Assembly (NCBI GenBank): GCA_002712945.1
Contig: PAVA01000022.1
Span: forward strand, 1-28,815
Source of the DNA: Citromicrobium sp.
GTDB lineage: Bacteria; Pseudomonadota; Alphaproteobacteria; Sphingomonadales; Sphingomonadaceae
Direction of reading: 5' to 3'
DNA: 28,815 nt
Below the pieces are notes generated by a model. That model saw nothing but the letters and a program-made list of their open reading frames with translations. It was not told where the DNA came from and made no database searches. The position numbers and the translations under genes were made by a program. Within the stretch, counting starts at the first letter, position 1. The number at the start of each line of letters is the position of its first letter. Below, one piece after another: positions 1 through 5,804 of the stretch.

Positions 1-759
1 ACCAGCCGCACCGCGCTGATCGCGTGGGCCGAGGCGCACCAGATCGACGTGCCGAAAGACAAGCGCGGCGACAGCCCGTTTTCGACCGATGCGAACCTTC
101 TCCACACCTCGTCCGAGGGCAAGGTGCTCGAAGACCCGTGGGAGGAGACGCCCGACTACGTCTATTCGCGGACCGATAACCCGGAAGATGCGCCGGACAC
201 GCCCGAATACATCACGCTTCGCTTCGAGCATGGCGATGGCGTGGCGCTCAATGGCGAAGCAATGAGCCCCGCCACGTTGCTGGCGGCGCTCAACGATCTG
301 GGCCGCAAGCACGGGATCGGACGGCTCGACCTGGTCGAGAACCGCTTTGTCGGCATGAAGTCGCGCGGGATGTACGAAACGCCGGGTGGCGAGATTTACG
401 CCCGCGCGCATCGCGGGATCGAGCAGATCACGCTCGATCGCGGCGCGGCGCACCTGAAAGACGAGCTGATGCCCAAATACGCGGAGCTGATCTACAACGG
501 CTTCTGGTTCAGCCCCGAGCGCGAGATGCTGCAGGCGGCGATCGACCACAGCCAGGCGCGCGTTACCGGCGAGGTGCGGCTCAAGCTCTACAAGGGCAAT
601 GCGGGCGTTGTCGGCCGGCGCAGCCCGCACAGCCTCTATTCCGAAGCCCACGTCACCTTCGAGGACGATGCGGGCGCCTACGACCAGGCCGACGCGGCGG
701 GCTTCATCAAGCTCAACGCATTGCGGCTGCGGCTACTGGCCAAGAGAGACGCAAAGTAG
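1..759 (+). CDS. argG: Argininosuccinate synthase, C-terminal part (5' end outside window)
   Basis: The frame is open from base 1 and ends at TAG 757-759, giving the last 252 residues or so of a protein that is usually about 400 aa. ArgG joins citrulline and aspartate using ATP to make argininosuccinate, the penultimate step of cytosolic arginine synthesis. Recognition rests on the family-typical stretches [36 protein letters not shown] and [18 protein letters not shown], all in the expected order for the synthetase and tetramerisation domains. The N-terminal PP-loop lies upstream of the window. Codon use is strongly GC-biased and typical of the region. No promoter can be judged because the start is missing. 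Confidence 0.97.
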   Translation, partial: TSRTALIAWAEAHQIDVPKDKRGDSPFSTDANLLHTSSEGKVLEDPWEETPDYVYSRTDNPEDAPDTPEYITLRFEHGDGVALNGEAMSPATLLAALNDLGRKHGIGRLDLVENRFVGMKSRGMYETPGGEIYARAHRGIEQITLDRGAAHLKDELMPKYAELIYNGFWFSPEREMLQAAIDHSQARVTGEVRLKLYKGNAGVVGRRSPHSLYSEAHVTFEDDAGAYDQADAAGFIKLNALRLRLLAKRDAK

Positions 760-822
760 GACCGACAGGATTCCGGCAGGTTCGCTGCCTGCTTCTCGCC
801 AAGCCTGCGACAAACCGTTCAG

Positions 823-866
823 TTATCCACCCGTATCCACCGCGAAATCGGGGAAAAGTGGATAAG
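823..866. promoter_or_regulatory. Cluster of three DnaA-box-like sites
   Basis: TTATCCACC at 823-831, GTATCCACC at 833-841 and CTTATCCAC read on the reverse strand at 858-866 lie within 44 bp. The first matches the TTATNCACA DnaA box at 8 of 9 positions and the third carries the TTATCCAC core, in the opposite orientation. Such a cluster could belong to a replication origin, a DnaA-titrating site or a DnaA-regulated promoter. No neighbouring gene (no hemE, dnaA, parAB or gidA) supports oriC, so only the sequence similarity is claimed. Confidence 0.4.
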
Positions 867-987
867 TCGACCTTGCAAAGCTTGCCCGACTCACTCCGTG
901 GGCGCAGTCTCAAAACATCGGAAGGGAACGGAAAGCTCTTCAATTGACGGTCGAAAGACCTGAAAACGAAGGATTTTTCGACCCCGG

Positions 988-1068
988 ATGAGATGGCGGA
1001 GAATGTCCGCGCGAGAGTTCGAGGAACGCATTGCAAAGGCTTCGGCCGGAGGCAAGCGGGCCGCCTGA
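988..1068 (+). CDS. Possible 26-codon small ORF
   Basis: ATG at 988 (or an internal in-frame ATG at 1003) runs to TGA 1066-1068. The shorter reading begins MSAREFEERIAKA and ends GGKRAA, which looks like a natural amphipathic helix with a basic tail, unlike the Arg/Ser-rich translations of the other frames here. It lies between a TTGACG hexamer (944-949) and a terminator at 1372-1403. The Shine-Dalgarno evidence is poor: AAGGA at 969-973 is 14 nt from ATG 988, and GGAGA sits almost against ATG 1003. It could be a leader peptide, a small protein, or chance. Confidence 0.25.
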   Translation: MRWRRMSAREFEERIAKASAGGKRAA

Positions 1069-1371
1069 GAACGCCGCCACGGGTCTCCTCTATCAGCCGG
1101 ACATTCCGGCCTGACATCGATGGGATGCGCGAACGCTTCGGTGGACGCGAATACCGTTCGAGATGGATGGCCAGCATGGAACGTCGGGCTCTCGGTCTCG
1201 CCAGACGAGGGCAGGTCTCCGGACCGGCCAAACCGCGGGCGGAACCGGATGCCGGTGCGAGCGCCGGTGAAAGAACCGGACCTTCGGCTTGCCGGAGCGA
1301 AGGGGAAGCATCGGGCGCCAAGCGCTCGTCGGAAGGTTCGCCGGAAGACGAGACCACGGGCCGGTGAGAGT

Positions 1372-1403
1372 GGGGTCGGCAGCAATGCCGGCCCCATTTG
1401 CTT
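1372..1403 (+). terminator. Intrinsic terminator
   Basis: Stem GGGGTCGGC (1372-1380) pairs with GCCGGCCCC (1387-1395), with one G-U pair, around the 6-nt loop AGCAAT. ATTTGCTTT follows. There is no recognised gene immediately upstream on the forward strand, so it implies an unannotated transcript ending here. Confidence 0.6.
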
Positions 1404-1586
1404 TGCGGCACGGCGCCCGACGCTCCGATGTTCATTTCGCACAACGCCTTGCGGTTGAAATCGCTCGCAAAACGCGGCCACAAGACGTCGCTCAACTGAT
1501 TTCGCGTAACAATCGACAAGGTCCGCGAAAGGTCCGAAGCTTTCCGGCCAAATGTGGCGGAAGCACGGCGAAACGCTTTACTCCAT

Positions 1587-1602
1587 ATTCCTAATTAGGA
1601 AT
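1587..1602. promoter_or_regulatory. 16-bp perfect palindrome upstream of the RlpA-like gene
   Basis: ATTCCTAATTAGGAAT is self-complementary over all 16 bases and AT-rich in a GC-rich setting. It ends 21 nt before the chosen ATG (1624), where a promoter -10 region or repressor operator would be expected. The binding protein is not identified. Confidence 0.35.
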
Positions 1603-1623
1603 TCGGGCTTAACTTCCCTCGCC

Positions 1624-2223
1624 ATGGACGGGACTATCACTCGACTTCGTGGCGCCGCGCTCCCCGCGCTCGCGCTGGGTATCTTCGCCCTGCCGCTCAC
1701 CGGCGCCGGAGCACAGGATGCGCCGGGCCAGCGGGCGCTGGTGGCCGAGATCGCACCCCCGGTCGAAACCACCTCCGCCCCGCTGACCGACGAGATCATG
1801 CCGCTCGCCGCAACGGCGGCCGATTTCGACACCAGCTTCGCGCGCTTCGACGTCGAGCCGCCCGCCCCCGATGTGGCGCCGCGCGCGGTCGACCTCGACA
1901 GTTTCGATCCGCCGGTCGAAGCCGAGCCCGCGATCTGGCGCAGCGGCGTCGCCTCCTATTACGGGCGGCGCTTCCATGGTCGCCAGACCGCGAATGGAGA
2001 GCGGTTCGACATGAATGCGCTCACCGCCGCGCACAAGACGCTGCCCTTCGGTACTAGAGTCCGCGTAACCAACCCCGCCACCGGCAAGAGCGTGGTGGTG
2101 CGGATCAATGATCGCGGTCCCTATGCCCGCGGTCGCGAAATCGACGTATCGCGCGCCGCCGCGATCCAGCTCGGCCTGATCCAGCGCGGCCACGGCACGG
2201 TGGAGCTGTCGCTGGTCGACTAG
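1624..2223 (+). CDS. RlpA-like septal/cell-wall protein (double-psi beta-barrel)
   Basis: A 199-aa exported protein. Residues 1-30 form a signal peptide (basic start, then ALPALALGIFALPLTGAGAQ), followed by a low-complexity acidic/proline-rich linker and a C-terminal double-psi beta-barrel of about 90 residues. RlpA hallmarks include GVASYYGRRFHGRQTANGE, LPFGTRVRVTN and RINDRGPYARGREIDVS; the Asp and His/Arg of this domain form the lytic-transglycosylase-like active site in RlpA. There is no lipobox cysteine and no SPOR domain, so it is a soluble periplasmic form rather than a lipoprotein. ATG 1624 begins the signal peptide directly; an in-frame ATG at 1552 would add an unlikely N-terminus. 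No Shine-Dalgarno is visible, so the mRNA may be nearly leaderless. Its TAG shares CTAG with the stop of the converging oxygenase gene. Confidence 0.85.
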   Translation: MDGTITRLRGAALPALALGIFALPLTGAGAQDAPGQRALVAEIAPPVETTSAPLTDEIMPLAATAADFDTSFARFDVEPPAPDVAPRAVDLDSFDPPVEAEPAIWRSGVASYYGRRFHGRQTANGERFDMNALTAAHKTLPFGTRVRVTNPATGKSVVVRINDRGPYARGREIDVSRAAAIQLGLIQRGHGTVELSLVD

Positions 2224-2867
2224 AGCTTCAGCTCGCTCACATCCCGGAAATCGCCGATCGTCCCGCGCGGGAAGGTGTTGAACGCGATCGAGTGGCGGTT
2301 CTCGCGCGATCGGTTCTCTTCCACGAAGTGCAGGATCGAGCTGGAGAACAGCACCAGGTCGCCGTGCTTGGGGACGATGGCGTTGCGCGGCGCATTGTAG
2401 ATGTTCGTCCGCCCTGCGCCGACCCCCAGCTCGATCTGGCGATAGCCGCTGGTCCGCTCGAAGATCATGTTGCCCGGCGGATCGGGCAGCGGCGCATAGT
2501 AGAGCGATCCCGAGACGAGCGAGTTCGAATGGGTATGCGCATGCATCCCCACGCCCGGCGGGTTCATCAGCGCCCAGCTCTGCGTCACCTCCAGCCGCTG
2601 CTCCACGCCCATCACCTCGCGCGCGTAGGTCGCCAGCGCGGCCTGCACCGCCTTCCTGATGCTGGCGAGTTCCTTGCGCTCGAACAGGTAGAGGTCTTCG
2701 GAGATGTGGTTGACCTGGTTCTCCAGCATTTTGACCGACTTGATGAAGTCGACCTGCTTGTCCGAGATGGCCGAGGCGATGTTGGTGACGAAGATCGGCT
2801 CTGCGAAGAGCGGTTTGACGCTGAACCCGGCATCCGCTGCCGGTTTGCGCGCTGTGGCTGTGGCCAT
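2220..2867 (-). CDS. Putative 2OG-Fe(II) oxygenase (TIGR02466/PF13759-like)
   Basis: A 215-aa cytoplasmic protein. The jelly-roll signature is clear: MHAHTHSNSLVSGSLYY at about residues 108-124, and GDLVLFSSSILHFVEENRS followed by RHSIAFN at 169-197. By analogy with the family the iron ligands come from the histidine cluster at 109-113 and His180, with Arg191 contacting 2-oxoglutarate. The substrate is unknown. ATG at 2867 is preceded by GGGGGA with 6-nt spacing; longer in-frame extensions upstream lack such a site. It is transcribed divergently from the membrane protein at 3045 and converges with the RlpA-like gene, the two stop codons overlapping in CTAG. Confidence 0.8.
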   Translation of the reverse strand: MATATARKPAADAGFSVKPLFAEPIFVTNIASAISDKQVDFIKSVKMLENQVNHISEDLYLFERKELASIRKAVQAALATYAREVMGVEQRLEVTQSWALMNPPGVGMHAHTHSNSLVSGSLYYAPLPDPPGNMIFERTSGYRQIELGVGAGRTNIYNAPRNAIVPKHGDLVLFSSSILHFVEENRSRENRHSIAFNTFPRGTIGDFRDVSELKL

Positions 2868-3044
2868 GAGCAATCCCCCAATTGCCGTATGTGTCTCCGG
2901 CAAGGCTATGCGCCGAAGCGATGTTGCGCAAGCGCAGTTCGCCTCGGCATCGCTCGCGGATTGCAAGCCCTGTTCGACGAACGCCCAGTGCCTTGCCGTC
3001 CGCCCCCGGTAACGCGATAAGAGCCGCCTGGGGGAGGGCCGCGC

Positions 3045-3689
3045 GTGCATCCGCAATTCGACTATGTCTTCGAGCTGTTCACGATCCTCATCGGCCTTGC
3101 GGTCGCCGAGATGCTGATGGGCTTCTCCCGCATCCTCAAGCTGCGCGCGCGGCGCAAGGCGGGCGTCGACCCGGCCGCGATCAGCATCCGCGTCGGCTGG
3201 CTGGTCCCCATGCTCGGCCTGCTGGTCCTCGTCGACCTCGGCACCTTCTGGAGCATCGTGTGGTCGATGCGCGGCGTGCTCGACATGCGGATGGCGACCA
3301 TCTTCGGCGTTCTCGTCCTCATCGGCGGCTACTACCTCGTCGCCACGCTGGTCTTCCCCGACGAGCCCGAGCTGTGGCCCGATTTCGACGCATACTTCTG
3401 GCAGCAGAAGCCCTGGGTGGTCGGCGGCATGTTCTGCATCAACGTGGCGACCATGGCCGCGACGATCGGGCTTGACGCAATGCCCGACCCGGCCGATTCG
3501 CCGCAGATCTCCGCCGCGACGCATCCGTTCTTCGTCGCCTCGGTCATGATGCTGTTCCTCAACTACCCCGCCTTCGTGTGGCTGGCCTTCACCAAGGGCA
3601 AGCGGCGGAGCATCGCGCTGATGGGCTTCGTGATCGCCACGCAGCTGCTCTATGCGGCGAGCGCCTGGCGGATCGAGGGGCTGGTCTAG
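3045..3689 (+). CDS. Six-helix integral membrane protein of unknown function
   Basis: A 214-aa protein starting at GTG 3045, with GGGGGAGGG about 8 nt upstream. Six hydrophobic stretches are visible, at roughly residues 8-27, 50-72, 82-104, 121-143, 157-178 and 187-206, with a basic cytoplasmic-looking loop ILKLRARRKAG after the first. I see no catalytic motif and no known family. The alternative downstream ATGs would delete the first helix. It is divergent from the oxygenase gene; its stop is followed at once by a palindromic repeat that may end transcription. Confidence 0.75.
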   Translation: MHPQFDYVFELFTILIGLAVAEMLMGFSRILKLRARRKAGVDPAAISIRVGWLVPMLGLLVLVDLGTFWSIVWSMRGVLDMRMATIFGVLVLIGGYYLVATLVFPDEPELWPDFDAYFWQQKPWVVGGMFCINVATMAATIGLDAMPDPADSPQISAATHPFFVASVMMLFLNYPAFVWLAFTKGKRRSIALMGFVIATQLLYAASAWRIEGLV

Positions 3690-3690
3690 G

Positions 3691-3737
3691 AGCGCGTCCA
3701 GCGAAAGTGGGCACCGGTTTCGCGGTTAGGACGCGCG
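3691..3737. repeat. 47-bp palindromic intergenic repeat
   Basis: AGCGCGTCC (3691-3699) and GGACGCGC (3729-3736) are inverted arms. An inner pair GCGAAA/TTTCGC surrounds the loop GTGGGCACCGG, giving a long interrupted hairpin. The sequence style matches short palindromic elements widespread in alphaproteobacterial genomes. It starts one base after the stop of the membrane protein. A reduced relative is at 22810-22829. Confidence 0.6.
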
Positions 3738-3820
3738 ACCGATCAGAGACCCGCATCATGCCTGCCCCCTGACACACCTGACACAGTGTCATGGGGTGAA
3801 AAACCCTCCCCCTCCTCGGG

Positions 3821-4357
3821 CTACTCTTCGGGCTGCTCCCCAAGCGCCCGGGGCTCGTCGTCGCAACCGCGCGCGGGCGCACATTCGACGAAGGCGATCT
3901 CCGGCTGTGCGGTCAGCTCGTCGAGCCCGATCTCGAAATCGGCCGCCGCATCGCTGGCGGTGTAATCGCGCGTCAGCCGGTCGAGCCGCCCGAGATGCGC
4001 GAGCAGCAGCCGCGCGTCGTAGCGCGTGCGCGTCGCCACCGCCTCCCCGTGGTAATAGATCGTCTCCTCCACCCCGTTCATCGCCCGGTCGGCCAGCACC
4101 GCCTCCACCTGCGGTCGCGCGAGCAGCAGCGCCCCGTCCCACAGGCGAGCGAAACGCGGACACGCCCGCCGCATCCGGTAGGCGGTGGAGCGCGAGATCC
4201 CCGTCGCCCGCGCCGAGGCGAGCACATTGCCGCACTGCGCGAGCCTGTCGAGAAAGAACGCCTGATCCTCCCGGCTGAACTGCTGCGGAGCGGGTGGGCG
4301 GGCTTCGGGCGAGAGCGCGGGGAGGTTGGCGGTGTCGTGTGAGGGGGTGCGGGTCAT
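3821..4357 (-). CDS. Helix-turn-helix protein of unknown role
   Basis: A 178-aa protein from ATG 4357 (MTRTPSHD); a TTG at 4396 would add 13 residues encoded inside a palindrome and is less likely. Residues around 40-75 read LAQCGNVLASARATGISRST followed by AYRMRRACPRF, a recognisable DNA-binding helix-turn-helix of the resolvase/terminase-small-subunit kind. The rest is Arg/Glu-rich with no catalytic motif seen, and the tail is acidic (DDEPRALGEQPEE). The Shine-Dalgarno is weak. It could be a transcription factor, or a relic of a phage small-terminase gene, although no large terminase is present. It lies in a repeat-rich patch and shares an upstream 11-mer with the small gene at 4771-4995. 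Confidence 0.6.
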   Translation of the reverse strand: MTRTPSHDTANLPALSPEARPPAPQQFSREDQAFFLDRLAQCGNVLASARATGISRSTAYRMRRACPRFARLWDGALLLARPQVEAVLADRAMNGVEETIYYHGEAVATRTRYDARLLLAHLGRLDRLTRDYTASDAAADFEIGLDELTAQPEIAFVECAPARGCDDEPRALGEQPEE

Positions 4358-4551
4358 GTGTGGTCCGTGTGCGTTTCCAACTCGAAGAGTTGGCAAGGCC
4401 GGAGTCGCAGGCGAAGCCGCAGACGGCCGGAGGCCACCTGCAAGGCCGCCGCGCCTTATGGCGCGAAAGCCAAGCGGGCCGGATGGCCCGCGCCCGGCGC
4501 TTGAGGGTCAAAACAAAAACGTGGGACCGATCCATCTATACGCGATGGGGC

Positions 4552-4562
4552 GTGTAGGACAG
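4552..4562 (-). promoter_or_regulatory. Shared 11-mer, copy 1
   Basis: GTGTAGGACAG on the forward strand (CTGTCCTACAC in the sense of the reverse-strand genes), about 195 bp before the helix-turn-helix gene. An identical 11-mer occurs at 5052-5062, before the next small reverse-strand gene. It is a possible common operator or repeat end. Confidence 0.3.
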
Positions 4563-4618
4563 CTTTTGCGGCGCCGCCCCCCCTTCCCCTCAAACGTCGC
4601 CCCGGGCTTCCCTTTGCC

Positions 4619-4745
4619 GTCACCCCGGACTTGATCCGGGGTCGGTGCTTCTTCTTCGAGACCGTCCCACCAAGTGGAAGACCCGAACCTCAGGGCCGGG
4701 AAATGTGAAGAAAGAAGCCCTGGCCCGGATCAAGTCCGGGCCGAC
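4619..4745. repeat. Inverted pair of short palindromes
   Basis: CCCCGGA-CTTGA-TCCGGGG (4623-4641) and GGCCCGGA-TCAAG-TCCGGGCC (4722-4742) are two near-copies in opposite orientation, about 80 bp apart, so each folds alone and the pair can fold together. This CCCGGACTTGATCCGGG type is common between genes in alphaproteobacteria. It lies just 3' of the small reverse-strand gene at 4771 and may act as its terminator. Confidence 0.65.
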
Positions 4746-4770
4746 GAGGGAGAGGGTGAGCAAGAAGCCC

Positions 4771-4995
4771 TTACCGCCCCCGCAATTCCTCCCGCACATG
4801 CACGCGGACCGAGACCGCCCTGCCCAGCAGCACCTCCTCGTTGCGCATATGGCGAAGCAGTTGCGCGGTGGACATCGCGGGCCGCTTCCCGATGCGGCCT
4901 GCATCGACATGGGCCTGCCACGCCTCGAACGCCTCGCGCTCGCTCAGCGTGGGGTTGGCCGCGAGGTCGGGATGCTGCGGGGAGGGTTTGGACAT
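4771..4995 (-). CDS. Small hypothetical protein (74 aa)
   Basis: ATG 4995 (MSKPSPQHPDLA) is preceded by GAGGGGC with 5-nt spacing, a good ribosome site; the frame continues upstream but without comparable support. The product is highly charged and helical: a disordered N-terminus, TLSEREAFEAWQAHVDAGR in the middle, then RHMRNEEVLL and VHVREELRGR at the end. No domain is recognised. It follows the same orientation as the helix-turn-helix gene and shares the upstream GTGTAGGACAG motif (57 bp before its start), suggesting related control. Confidence 0.55.
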   Translation of the reverse strand: MSKPSPQHPDLAANPTLSEREAFEAWQAHVDAGRIGKRPAMSTAQLLRHMRNEEVLLGRAVSVRVHVREELRGR

Positions 4996-5051
4996 GGGAT
5001 GCCCCTCGGGTTCGTGGGTTGGCGAACCGGAGAGGCTAGTGGGGGAGAGGG

Positions 5052-5062
5052 GTGTAGGACAG
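5052..5062 (-). promoter_or_regulatory. Shared 11-mer, copy 2
   Basis: Identical GTGTAGGACAG (CTGTCCTACAC on the reverse strand), 57 bp upstream of the 74-aa gene's ATG. See copy 1 at 4552-4562. Confidence 0.3.
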
Positions 5063-5077
5063 ACTCTGTTCAAAGAC

Positions 5078-5096
5078 CTTCCAAAGCTCTTCCAAA
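5078..5096 (+). promoter_or_regulatory. Direct repeats upstream of the acquired two-gene operon
   Basis: CTTCCAAA occurs at 5078-5085 and 5089-5096, an 11-bp repeat period that puts both copies on the same DNA face, 30-47 bp before the ATG of the first gene. TTCCAA (5079-5084) and GATATG (5102-5107) are spaced 17 bp apart like a weak promoter overlapping the repeats. This is a possible activator or repressor site; no regulator is identified. Confidence 0.3.
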
Positions 5097-5124
5097 CTTT
5101 CGATATGCGGCCTAATCGTATCGC

Positions 5125-5802
5125 ATGTCGTTGGAAGTGATCCACCTCCGGAAGCTGATTAAGCTTTGCTACCTGACAAATAACCGACAGATCTCTGAAG
5201 TACGGTCAGATATTCGTCAGGAAATCGCTCGTGAACGAGGCCAGCTAGACGGCGGTGGCGATTTTCACACGCCATTCTGGCGAGATGCGCGAGAACACGC
5301 GTTTCATCGCGAGGATCTCCACGATAGCGTGGATTCACGCGTAGAGGCGAATACGGCCCGAGCCCGCCTGTACCCGCGCCTTCGGGACGGATTTTTGACT
5401 TGGTGGAATGAGCGACGCCGGTGGACGAACGAACCATTCCTTCAGATCGACGCGCCCCACACTCGCTATACATTCCACGGGATCGGCACGATAAAAATTG
5501 AGGGAATGCTTGCGATACGAGACGCCGGCGGTGCAGAGCATTATGTATACCCTTATTTTGCAGAAGCGCCTCGCCTTAGCGAAGAAGCTGCCCGCGTAAT
5601 GCTTTGGCTTATATCCGAAGCATTCCCAAGCATCGAATCTTCATCTTTCGTCGTGCTAGATATATTACGAGGCCAATCATTCACATTGGATCGATACCCA
5701 CTGTCCGGCAATGAAGAACAAGTTCTTTTGCGGCGGTATTCGAGTTTAATCGAGATGAGAGATCGTCTTTTGCCACAATACGAACATTATAGGCAGGGGT
5801 GA
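5125..5802 (+). CDS. Unknown protein, first gene of a low-GC two-gene operon
   Basis: A 225-aa soluble protein with no family I recognise. The N-terminal third is charged and helical (VRSDIRQEIARERG), the middle is rich in His, Arg and Trp (DGFLTWWNERRRW), and the C-terminal half alternates strands and helices (GTIKIEGMLAI, HYVYPYFAEAPRL, SSFVVLDILRGQSFTLDRY). That order faintly recalls the scaffold of RecB/Cas4-type proteins, but I see no Asp...Glu-x-Lys catalytic set, so this is only a thought. ATG 5125 has no Shine-Dalgarno; the message may be leaderless. Codon use and base composition are far more AT-rich than argG, uvrA or the btu genes, a sign of horizontal transfer. Its TGA (5800-5802) lies in the ribosome-site region of the NTPase gene, so the two are almost certainly co-translated. 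Confidence 0.7.
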   Translation: MSLEVIHLRKLIKLCYLTNNRQISEVRSDIRQEIARERGQLDGGGDFHTPFWRDAREHAFHREDLHDSVDSRVEANTARARLYPRLRDGFLTWWNERRRWTNEPFLQIDAPHTRYTFHGIGTIKIEGMLAIRDAGGAEHYVYPYFAEAPRLSEEAARVMLWLISEAFPSIESSSFVVLDILRGQSFTLDRYPLSGNEEQVLLRRYSSLIEMRDRLLPQYEHYRQG

Positions 5803-5804
5803 TA

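Larger units (their letters stand above)
760..1623. other. 864-bp gene-poor intergenic region between argG and the RlpA-like gene
   Basis: No large frame here looks like a real gene; the long frames on both strands are Arg/Ser/Pro-rich and overlap each other. The region does hold DnaA-box-like sites (823-866), an inverted repeat GGTCGAAA/TTTCGACC (949-956 and 976-983) downstream of a TTGACG hexamer (944-949), a possible short ORF (988-1068), an intrinsic terminator (1372-1403) and an AT-rich palindrome (1587-1602). A forward transcript from about 970 to 1400 is therefore possible, either an RNA gene or a small-protein gene. I looked for tmRNA, RNase P, SRP and 6S signatures and did not recognise any. 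Confidence 0.5.
4358..4770. other. Repeat-rich intergenic region (413 bp)
   Basis: No convincing gene on either strand. It contains hairpin CCAACTC-GAA-GAGTTGG (4377-4393), a run of GC-rich imperfect hairpins (about 4395-4505), a short AT-rich bit with AAAACAAAAAC (4510-4520), an 11-mer GTGTAGGACAG (4552-4562) shared with the neighbour's upstream region, and an inverted pair of palindromes (4619-4745). The stretch 4358-4560 would be the 5' leader of the reverse-strand helix-turn-helix gene. Confidence 0.5.

Noticed and set aside
993..1367. Forward 124-codon frame ending just before the terminator
   Set aside because: Composition (Arg/Ser/Gly-rich, no hydrophobic core) looks like non-coding GC-rich DNA; no ribosome site. 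The shorter ORF at 988-1068 in another frame looks more natural, though still uncertain.
713..1519. Long reverse frame (268 codons) across the argG end and the intergenic region, and further long frames here
   Set aside because: Arg/Pro/Ser-rich translation with no domain, overlaps argG, and several equally long frames coexist, as expected from GC-rich DNA with few stops.
760..1623. Known RNA genes (tmRNA, RNase P RNA, SRP RNA, 6S RNA)
   Set aside because: I looked for their conserved stretches by eye and found none; a covariance-model scan would be needed to exclude them.
4326..4634. Forward and reverse frames in the repeat-rich patch
   Set aside because: They translate palindromic repeats and lack a ribosome site or recognisable fold.
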